Below the pieces are notes generated by a model, which saw only the letters and a list, made by a program, of their open reading frames with translations, made no database searches and had not been told where the DNA came from. From Monoraphidium neglectum (lineage: Eukaryota; Chlorophyta; Chlorophyceae; Sphaeropleales; Selenastraceae): DNA of 15,794 bases. Shown here piece by piece: positions 8,353-15,794 of this stretch (positions are counted from its first letter, which is position 1; each line of letters starts with the position of its first letter). The DNA lies in the NCBI RefSeq assembly GCF_000611645.1, contig NW_014012415.1, positions 1-15,794 of the forward strand. The letters are read 5' to 3'. A program made the translations under genes and the position numbers.

Positions 8353-9591
8353 ATGCCGACCCTCAATATAATTACTAATGGTGAGATACCGCATCTGCGA
8401 TCAATGAGCGACCTGAAGTTGCAGCCACCTTCATTTGCAGGATTGCAGCGCAGTGCCAGTGCCGCGCACCGTTTGCTCCCCTCACTCCAGCACCTATACC
8501 TTGTGCCGCGCGCAGTGCCCGGCAACGCTGTCGACAACTCAGACACGCTGAAGGTACGCCAGGCTCACCGGATTGCGGGGTCAGGTCGCCGCGGTGTGCA
8601 TGGGGTGGCGCAGCTGGCTTGGGTTTGAACAGTGGGAACATCTGGTGAGGCCGAGGCTCTGCCCAGGACACGTGACTCCATGCTTCCCCTGTTCTGCACA
8701 TTTTGATGCAGGCCCTGTCCAAGGCAGTCGCAGACAGCGTCGGCAAGCCGGAGCAGGTATGGGGTTGGGGCTGGGGGGCGGCGCATATGCACCCCCGGCC
8801 GCCACCCAGCGGGGGTTGTGCCTCACCACGATGTGAAATGCTGTGTTGTCGCCGCATGACTGAGCAGGACTCCCCGACTCGCAGCCTGCCTTGCACAATC
8901 CGGCTGAAGACACACCCCATTTGGCCTTAAACCCCCACCCCCGCTTTAGTGGGTGATGGTGTCCCTAACAACTGACAAGCCCATGTGCTACGGCGGCAGC
9001 GAGGCGCCCTGCGCATACGGGGAGCTCCTAAGCATCGGTGAGCGCTGCCCGCGGCTGTTGCGCTGCAGTCGCCACTCAGCAAGACGCGGGCAGCGGCCCC
9101 CGAGAGCGACCTGTGGCTGCCCTGACAGCAGGCGGCTACTAGCTTAGGGCGTCGCGATACAACAGCCCGCGCGGGCGCCCCATGACCGGCCCTAGAACCG
9201 TCCCTGCTCTTCCGGAACCGCGAAACGCAGGAGCCATCGGCGGGGAGAAGAACAAAGCGGTGGGCGCTCCCCTGCCATTGAGCCTCCTCGTGCCGCCGCT
9301 GCCGCCACCGCTGCTGCTGCTGCTGCGCTTGCGGCGGTGTTTGTCCCTTGCAGTGCGCCTCCTGAAGGCGAGGCCCAGGCACCCTGCAGAGCAGCGCCGA
9401 CCCCATGGCTATGACGCATGTGCTGACACGCCCTCTCCCCCCTCGTCCGGCACCCCTGTGAGTCACCGCAGATCTCCGGTGCCGTCGCCGCTGTGCTCAA
9501 GGCGCGGGCGGGGGTGGACCCCTCGCGCTTCTACCTGCGGTTCACAGACAGCGCCCGCTCGGACTTTGGCTGGAACGGGTCCACTTTTTGA
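8353..9591 (+). CDS. MIF: MIF / D-dopachrome tautomerase family protein
   Basis: Six very short exons: 8353-8380, 8516-8553, 8712-8756, 8950-9037, 9231-9259, 9472-9591. They splice in frame through GT-AG introns to exactly 115 residues, the standard length of the family. The protein begins MPTLNIITNVP; Pro2 becomes the N-terminal catalytic proline after Met removal. SVGKPEQ holds the conserved active-site Lys (Lys34, Lys33 in mammals), CYGGSEAPCAYGELLSIGAIGG matches the central strand region, and the end GWNGSTF is the conserved C-terminal trimer contact. In mammals MIF is a cytokine and keto-enol tautomerase; plants and algae have MIF/MDL homologues of largely unknown role. The mammalian CxxC redox motif (CALC) is CAYG here, so thiol-oxidoreductase activity is not expected. 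There is no signal peptide and no C-terminal peroxisomal signal, so it is probably cytosolic. Start codon context GCCATGCC is favourable. No TGTAA was found close downstream. Confidence 0.95.
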
Positions 9592-10869
9592 GGCTTTGGT
9601 GTTTGATTTGCAATCGGCTGGTTGCATGCGCTGCGCCAGGATCTGGCCAGACTGATTTGCGCACAGTGCATTGGCATGCTTTTTGTGTGGATCTCATCGC
9701 TCCAGGGGTTGCGGCCAGCTGCTGTGCTGGGTGTTCTTCACATTGGAAATTTGAACGAACCGACCAAAAGGGTTGACGCCGCAAAAGCAACGGAGGACCG
9801 CAGGAGCTGTCCGCAGAGGCTGATGATGTCGCTGCAGCGAGCGGGTGCAGGTTGCAGCCAGACTAGCGCTGACGGAGACACGTGGAGCCCCTGCATCCGT
9901 TTTTGTCCCGCTTGCGCGCTGATGACACCTGCACAGCCGCAGGCCCCGCCGTGCCTCCCGGCACACAAGCCTGCTCTGCCTGCAGCTTGTTCGTTGCCGT
10001 TGCCGCCAGGCGGGCAAAATGGTGGCACGCATTCATCAGGCTCGTGCACGTGTCCAGCCAGCCGACCTGTCGAGCCGCAACATGCCGTCCATACAGAAAT
10101 TGAAGCTGTCGTAGTCACTGCCACAGAACACCTGGCGTCCACGCGACGAGCTCTCCTGTTGTCGGGTAGGTGCACACAGCGCGAGGGAATTTTATACCAA
10201 GGGGGTGCAACGACTCGATGAGGCGCGGTCAGTGACGCAGCATTTGCTCTTAATGTACACACACAGTGGCCCGCTAGGAGACTAGGCCCATCACATACGA
10301 GATGCACCGCTGTCTGGATTGTCTTGTGGTTGGTGAGTGGTTGCGCAACCGGAATCTGGGGACAGAATTTCTGGCGATCGCCGATTGTCGGGCACGCTGT
10401 ACAGCATGCAGCAGAGCGCTGATTGACAGATGGAGACAACATGGGGTTGACGCTGGTGTGGCTGCAGGTCTGATCCCTTTGGGCACAGGCTGCCTGGCCT
10501 GCCCGTCCACCCAAGGCACCAGCAACGCGCCCACAAGACCGCCCGGGCAGCGGCACCGGCGCCTCCGGTCAGGGAGAGGTGACCCAGCCAGCGCGCTACC
10601 TCGCGAATTTCAGATTACGGCGATCAGTTGCACGACTCATTCCGGGCCCAATACCCCGTGGGTCCCCGTGACCCCTCTGTGTCTGTGGCCCTTTTGCCAG
10701 GCTCTTGGCTGGCTTCACAACAAAAACTTGGATTTGCTCTTCTCAAAGCACACTTACAATTGCGACTACTCGTTTAGACAACACGCGCCCCACGGGAGCG
10801 TTGTAAAAGGGCTTGAATCAGAACAGCAGCATCCCCTGGCCCTCATCCAACACACCGCACAGAAGCATC
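9592..10869. other. Intergenic: MIF 3'-UTR and NRT2 promoter
   Basis: In 1278 bases I find no exon with family similarity. The long frames on both strands overlap one another and are rich in Cys, His and rare residues, as expected of chance frames. The first TGTAA after MIF is at 10802, only 64 bases before the NRT2 start, so MIF's poly(A) site is unclear. The NRT2 promoter must be in the right part, but I see no clear TATA box or nitrate-response site. Confidence 0.45.
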
Positions 10870-13800
10870 ATGAGCGCCGACAAGCAGCCAAAATCGGCGG
10901 ACGGTGGCCCGCTTTTTAGCGTTGCTGTGGACACAGGTGAAGCGGGCACAAGATTTCGCCGGGGCAGCCGTCTCCTTGCTGACCGCCAGCCAGCGGCCCT
11001 GGGACGCCTCTAGGCTTGCAATCCGAACGTAACACATCTATATACGCGAAATTGGATGGCGCGCTGCGTGGGTTGCAGCCATGCGTGGGCCCATGTGCCC
11101 CTTGTGCCCTTGACAAAGGTGCACACAATAGACCACAGACGCTGCTCGTTCGCCGCTGCGCATGCGTGCTGCAATCCTCAGCAAGGCTAGATCATCATGC
11201 ACAGCCAGAGCTCGGACCTTGCACGCTCGTCACTGCCGTCGGCCCCCCCTGGCCCCGCCTCGCATCACCGCGCCCACCCTCACAGAGCACAAGGCGCAGC
11301 GCCTGCGCATATGGAGCCTCCAGCGCCCCCACCACATGGCCTTCCACATCAGCTGGCTGGCGTTCTTCTCGGCGTTCGTGTCGACGTTTGCGCCAGCCGC
11401 CCTGCTGCCAGTCATCCGCGACAACTTGGACCTGGTGCGCACCCCCCCGCGCGTGCTTGCACGGTGCCCACCGCACGCGCCCATGCGCATATGTGCAGCC
11501 GGCAGCCATGGACTCAAACGCGCCAGTGTTCTCAAGCCCTTGTGTCGACAGCATGACGCGCCACTTCAGTGCGCAGCCCCGCCGCAGTTCAGCCGCTCGC
11601 GCGCCCCCCTGCTTGGGATCCTGGAGCAACACCACTTTGCACGTTCGCCGCCGACCCCGCCGCCGCCGCCGCCCGCACCGCAATCGCCATCAACCCGCAG
11701 AACAAGGTGGACCTGGGTAACGCCGGCATCGCCGCCGTCGTTGGCGCCATTGTCGCGCGCGTGGCCATGGGCAACTTTGTCGACGTCTACGGCCCGCGCT
11801 TCGGCATCAGCATCTGCATCGGCCTTACGTCGCCGGCGGTGTACTGCATCGGGATGAGCACTACAGCTACTGGCTTCATCCTGTCCCGCCTGTTCATCGG
11901 GTTCTCATTGGCCACCTTTGTCGCCTGCCAGTTCTGGTGCACAAGGTGCGGGGCAAAAGGCCGGCCCGATGGGCGAGCGATGGGTTGTGCGCAAGGGGGG
12001 TTGGTCTGCGACCTTGAGCGACCCCAGCCGCGCACGGGGAGGCTGGTGCTTCTGCCGGACCCCGGCGCAGTCGCGAGGGGCAGTTGGTTGTGTGGCGGTT
12101 GCAATGTTGTGGTTGCAGCCAGGGGGGTCACAGGCTGCACTGCAGAGCGCCTGCTGGAGCGCGCAGCGACATAATCGGCCGCTTCCCTCGGACGCTGCCT
12201 CACCAGCTCACCCCTTTCTCGCAAACCGAGCAACCCGCCGCCACCCAACCCGACCCGAAACGCCCGCAGCATGTTCAATACCAAAGTTGTCGGCACCGCC
12301 AACGCCTTTGCCGCCGGCTGGGGCAACATGGGAGGCGGCTTCACGTCATTCATCATGCCCCTCATCTTCGACGGCATCATCGCCAGCGGCGTACCCGACT
12401 TCCAGGCCTGGCGCTGGGCATTCTTCGTGCCCGCGTCGTTCCAGGTGCTGCTAACTGTCATCACGATGGCCTTCTGCCAGGACATGCCAGATGGCAACAT
12501 GGTCGACCTCTACAGCCACGGGGCGCTCAAGAAGCCGGGGGGCGCATCGGTGTGGAAGGCCGCAGTGGGCAACTACCGCACCTGGGTGGGTGGGGCAGGC
12601 GCGGCGCGGGGCGACGGGCGCGTCTTCGCTCGGCTTGAGGGCGGGAGGTGGCGTAGGCAATTGCAGCTGGTGTTGGCGGGCGCTTTGTGGCCATCACACT
12701 CGCGTGTTGCCGTAGCTGGGTTGGAGGCACCTGTTTTGCTCAAGCGGACGGCGCGGCGGGGCGTGCTTCCGGCTGTGTAATGCTGCATGCCTGCAGCCTC
12801 TCCCACCCCTGCATGACACAGCAACCCCCACAAACCCGGCTTGCCAATGACATCCCTAGCCTGCCGCTCAACTTCCCGGGCTCATAGCACCTCCACGTTT
12901 CCCCCCTCCAAAACCCACCTTACCCGACGCAGGTCATGGCCCTCTGCTACGGCTACGCATTTGGCGTCGAGTTGACCGTCGACAACGTGATCTCCCAGTA
13001 CATGTTTGACCAGTTCCACCTGCCCCTCTCGATCGCCGGCATGCTGGGCAGCGTCTTCGGCCTCATGAACATCTTCTCTCGCCCCACCGGCGGCATCGTC
13101 TCGGACCTCGCGGCCAAGAGATTCGGCATGCGCGGCCGCCTGTGGGCGCTCTGGGTCATTCAGTCGCTGTCGGCCGTCTTCTGCATCCTGCTGGGCCTCA
13201 TGTCCCACAGCCTGGGGGCCACCATGGCCGTGCTCATCATCTTCTCCATCTTCTGCCAGGCGTCGTGCGGGCTGGCCTTTGGGGTCGTGCCGTTTGTGTC
13301 CAAGCGCTCGACCGGCCTGGTTTCGGGCGTCGTCGGCGCCGGCGGCAACGCGGGCGGCGCCATCACGCAGGCCATCTTCTTCACCTACGTGGCCCTGCCC
13401 ACCGACATGGCCTTCGTCTGGATGGGCGTCATGGCGCTGGTGCGCTCCCGCCAGCCAGCCAGCCAGCCTGCGTCCTTGCCTGCCTGCGTGCGCTCGCTGC
13501 CTGCGCGCACCTGCCCGACAGCGGCATCCCCTCGCATCTTGAGTGGCGCTGCCTTCCCGCGGTGCCGCGCCGGCCTTGCCATCCCGTCACGCATTGGCAG
13601 GGAGGTGTGCCGGCGCAAAGGGTCGGGTGTGCAACCGCCTAGCCGTCGACACGTCCCATTTCATCTATCTGCATCGAAACGACCCTCCATAACTTTATTT
13701 CACCACGCACACAAGATTGCTGATCTTCAACCAACCCTCCGAATCGCCCCCTCATCCGCAGGGCATGACCGCGCTGTACCTCACCATGTACTTCCCCATG

Positions 13801-14380
13801 TGGGGCGGCCTGTTTGTGGGCCCCAAGGTCGGTGTGACTGAGGAGGACTACTACCTGTCAGAGTACACTCCAGAGGAGATAAGTCAAGGTGGGTGACAAA
13901 TCAGTGGGCCATGGGTGATGCGAGTACGCGTGAGCGCGCACGGACGCACGCGGGTGTGTGAGCGTGTGTGCACGCGCTTGCTTGCTTGTGCGTGCTCGGA
14001 TGCAAGCATGAGGTGGAGTTATGTTGGGGGTGGGCAGTGTTTGCTGTACTGCTGCAGAAAAAGATGTGGTGGGCTTTACCTACCACAACCACCACTGGGG
14101 GGCGGATGTGGTGGGTGCAAGGGTGACTGCAAGGGGTTGGCGCTGTGCTGAAGACCGTCACACTTGCGGTCCCGCCGCAACCGCAAGCAGCAAACAGCCA
14201 AATCTGGTGGCAGCCACCTGACCGAGCCCCGCTCACCCCCCCCATCATCCCCCTGTTTGCCCCGCAGGCATGGCGTCGTCCTCCATCAAGTTTGCATATG
14301 AGAGCCGCTCCCAGCGGGGCGTGCGCAAGGATGTCGCCTCGACGGCGCCGCCACCCAACATAATCGCAACCACAGCATGA
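10870..14380 (+). CDS. NRT2: NRT2-type high-affinity nitrate (nitrite) transporter, MFS/NNP family
   Basis: Seven exons: 10870-10936, 11286-11434, 11701-11945, 12270-12585, 12933-13439, 13762-13888, 14268-14380. Splicing is in frame (GT-AG) and gives 507 residues, normal for NRT2. The N-terminal FSVAVDTEHKAQRL is the plant/algal NRT2 lead-in. About 12 hydrophobic segments follow, starting HISWLAFFSAFVSTFAPAAL. Family motifs seen: nitrate-binding Arg92 (VGAIVARVAMG), the MFS loop G96xxxD100xxG103xR105, the first nitrate signature AAGWGNMGGG (168-177), Arg309 in IFSRPTGG (second nitrate Arg), the second signature GAGGNAGGAITQAIFF (394-409), FPMWGGLF, and a cytosolic tail with IKFAYESRSQRG typical of NRT2. 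It imports nitrate with protons at the plasma membrane; many algal and plant NRT2s need a NAR2 partner, which is not in this window. Expression is probably nitrate-induced and ammonium-repressed, as known for the family, but nothing here shows it. Exon 1 (MSADKQPKSADGG) is set by ATG and by a donor that completes the Glu of the EHKA motif. Confidence 0.96.
13451..13482. repeat. (CCAG)4 plus TGCC-type tetranucleotide repeat in an NRT2 intron
   Basis: Four tandem CCAG units (13451-13466) followed by degenerate CTGCGTCC/TTGCCTGCCTGCG units lie just after the donor of the intron between exons 5 and 6 (13440-13761). This is simple-sequence DNA with no evident function. Confidence 0.7.
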
Positions 14381-15451
14381 GCCCACTGCTGCTCCCCGTC
14401 TTTCTTTCTTCGTTCAAACTCTATTATCGTGGTTCTCAGGCAGGTCTGAGTGCAGCCTGCACCATGGCTGCGCATCTCCTGCGTGCGGTTGCCCAAGGTT
14501 TGAATGCATCGGTGGCATATCAGCCATCAGGCTGGCCGCCTTTCGCGCGTCTGTCCTGGCTCTGAGTACTGCGTGGGAGACGGACACAGGGCGTGAGATC
14601 CTGCCTTGTTCAAAGAAGTCCGAGGGTTACTTGAACAAACATGACCCGCCGCCAGTCTCAACATATCTGGCGGTGGTGCCACCACATGATGCAGTGTGGT
14701 TGTGGGCGCGCTTGTGTATCTTACCAGCAGCGGGTTGGCTGTCCTTTGACTCATGCCGGCTGGCGTTCCCACGATTGGAAGGCGCCTGGAGGGCTCGACG
14801 CAATGCGTGCTGGACTAACCGCTCCACATTGAGTGGTACGATATTTATATGCACAGATGCCTTGTCTTGACAAGATTCACTGCAGAGCGTAGCTCCCTTG
14901 CGGCTTCCGCCTTCAAGTGGCCCGCCCCCATGTGAGCGCCATTGTGGAGCACGGGGCGCGTCATCATCCCTCGTCAGCAACCGGCTTGGAAACCTTTCAG
15001 CATGCCTCAACCTTGACTGTAATAAAGCACAATGGATGGACGGCTGGTGGCATCCGTCCGGCAACAGCACGGTTCCGTACGAACGTATAATACAGCCCCC
15101 CTTGCCTGCCCTGCAGCCGCCGCCTGGTCGTGTCAATGCCTGACAGTCGCTTGAGTGGTTAACATGTACGTGGGCAGAGACCCCTTGCAAAAATATGGCA
15201 TGGTGTTACGCTCCCTTTAGCCACACAGTGCAGCTGAAAGCTACAGCCCCTCTCAGGAGTGCTGTATATGACATGCTTGCAGCCACAGGGCAGCCTGTGA
15301 ACCAAACATACTGTGCTGCCTTCTATGCCAGGCAGCGGGGTATCCACGCCAGCACACCCGGCAGCAGGGACACATACAAGCCGCATAGTGCATTCAACTG
15401 CCCCGCCGCTGCCTGGCGTCACCGCAAGCGCGCGTCACCGCGCTGATGTCA
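14381..15451. other. Convergent region: NRT2 3'-UTR and 3' end of the aminopeptidase gene
   Basis: NRT2 (+) ends at 14380 and the M1 peptidase gene (-) ends at 15452. I find no exon between them. A TGTAATAAA cluster at 15018-15026 is the likely NRT2 poly(A) signal. An 8-bp inverted repeat (TTGTTCAA 14606-14613, TTGAACAA 14631-14638) could form a weak hairpin in the NRT2 3'-UTR. Confidence 0.45.
15018..15026 (+). terminator. Overlapping TGTAA and AATAAA poly(A) signals for NRT2
   Basis: TGTAA (15018-15022) and AATAAA (15021-15026) overlap here. They lie 638 bases after the NRT2 stop. Having the algal and the canonical eukaryotic signal together makes this the best poly(A) candidate in the window. 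Confidence 0.5.
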
Positions 15452-15667
15452 TCATGACGTCACCTCCAGGTCCACCGCGACCATCTTCCTCGCGATGGGG
15501 TGGTACCGCGCCGCGTTGGCCTTGAAGGTGTCCAGCGCGGCCTGGCGCCCGATCTTGGAGCGGTATAGCGCGCGGTACAGCGGCCGCAGGTACTTCATGC
15601 GGCCGACAGACGCCACCATGGCCACCGCCAGGGGCAGCGCCGCCGCATCATTGGCCTGGATGCAGAG
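15452..15667 (-). CDS. LTA4H: C-terminal exon of an M1 aminopeptidase, leukotriene A4 hydrolase-like (5' partial)
   Basis: The last 71 residues of a minus-strand gene, from an acceptor (CCTCAG at 15668-15673, after a long pyrimidine tract) to a TGA at 15452-15454. The residues match the C-terminal helical domain of LTA4H/aminopeptidase O-type M1 metallopeptidases: LCIQANDAAALPLAVAMV, GRMKYLRPLYRALYR (family pattern GRMKF/YxRPL), ALDTFKANAARYHPIARKMV and the final AVDLEV (family xKDLxV). The zinc-binding HExxH and GxMEN motifs would be in exons beyond the right edge. The family removes N-terminal amino acids from peptides and, in animals, hydrolyses leukotriene A4; in plants and algae only the peptidase role is expected. 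The flanking intron (15668-15794 and beyond) contains CTAAC-like branch-site sequence on the minus strand near 15733. Confidence 0.87.
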   Translation of the reverse strand, partial: LCIQANDAAALPLAVAMVASVGRMKYLRPLYRALYRSKIGRQAALDTFKANAARYHPIARKMVAVDLEVTS

Positions 15668-15794
15668 CTGAGGCATTTGGGGAGGAGGGGGTGGGGCGGA
15701 CGGATGTGGCATGTGATGTGGATTGGGAGGGTTGTTAGGGCGGGGGGCAGGGCGCTTCTGCTTTGATGAGAGAGAGATATGTTGATGGTAGGTA

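Noticed and set aside
9738..10556. Long minus-strand open frame (272 codons) in the MIF-NRT2 interval
   Set aside because: It opens with GTG rather than ATG, overlaps other long frames on the plus strand, and its residues (Cys/His-rich, no repeated helices or known motif) look like chance reading of GC-rich DNA.
10802..10806. TGTAA as poly(A) signal for MIF
   Set aside because: It would give a 1.2-kb 3'-UTR for a 0.35-kb coding sequence and sits 64 bases before the NRT2 start, so assignment is not credible without transcript data.
14606..14638. TTGTTCAA / TTGAACAA hairpin after NRT2
   Set aside because: Eight A/T-rich pairs with a 17-base loop make a weak stem; noted in the region entry but not called as a regulatory element.
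14627..15190. Minus-strand open frame of 187 codons between NRT2 and the aminopeptidase gene
   Set aside because: No family similarity or motif. It lies in what should be the NRT2 3'-UTR and contains many low-frequency residues typical of a non-coding frame.
15455..15462. Perfect TGACGTCA (CRE-type) site
   Set aside because: It overlaps the last codons and stop of the aminopeptidase gene (coding Val-Thr-Ser), so it is most simply explained as coding sequence.

Overview
The window looks like nuclear DNA of a green alga, probably a chlorophyte of the Chlorophyceae. The DNA is GC-rich. Genes are split into short exons by GT-AG introns of about 135-380 bases, TGTAA-type poly(A) signals follow some genes, and the recognisable proteins are plant/alga-like. 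I reconstructed four complete spliced genes and the 3' ends of two more. All 22 introns placed inside the four complete genes have GT...AG ends and phases that keep the protein in frame.

Layout, left to right: (1) 1-248 (+), the last exon of an unrecognised gene, with a TGTAA signal at 309. (2) 1197-5094 (+), a ten-exon, 612-residue PLP-dependent enzyme of the molybdenum-cofactor sulfurase (MOCOS/ABA3) type. It has the lysine and Cys-rich loop of the sulfurase domain, no C-terminal MOSC domain, and a hydrophobic N-terminal signal/anchor. (3) 5917-7183 (-), a three-exon mTERF-repeat protein with a transit-peptide-like N-terminus, convergent with gene 2. (4) 8353-9591 (+), a six-exon gene encoding a 115-residue MIF/D-dopachrome tautomerase family protein, divergent from the mTERF gene. 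(5) 10870-14380 (+), a seven-exon, 507-residue NRT2-type high-affinity nitrate transporter with the family signature motifs. (6) 15452-15667 (-), the last exon of an M1-family aminopeptidase resembling leukotriene A4 hydrolase; the rest lies beyond the right edge.

The genes do not form an obvious pathway. NRT2 brings nitrate into the cell, and nitrate reductase needs molybdenum cofactor, but the sulfurated cofactor made by MOCOS serves xanthine dehydrogenase/aldehyde oxidase rather than nitrate reductase, so any link between genes 2 and 5 is only suggestive. The intergenic stretches (314-1196, 5095-5916, 7184-8352, 9592-10869, 14381-15451) hold no gene I can support. The most structured is the divergent mTERF/MIF promoter region, which contains a perfect 16-bp-arm palindrome with a one-base centre and a second 16-bp palindrome.

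I see no CRISPR array, rRNA, tRNA or intact transposon. The most unusual items are the membrane/secretory N-terminus and missing MOSC domain of the MOCOS-like enzyme, the near-perfect hairpin between mTERF and MIF, and the likely overlapping convergent 3' ends.
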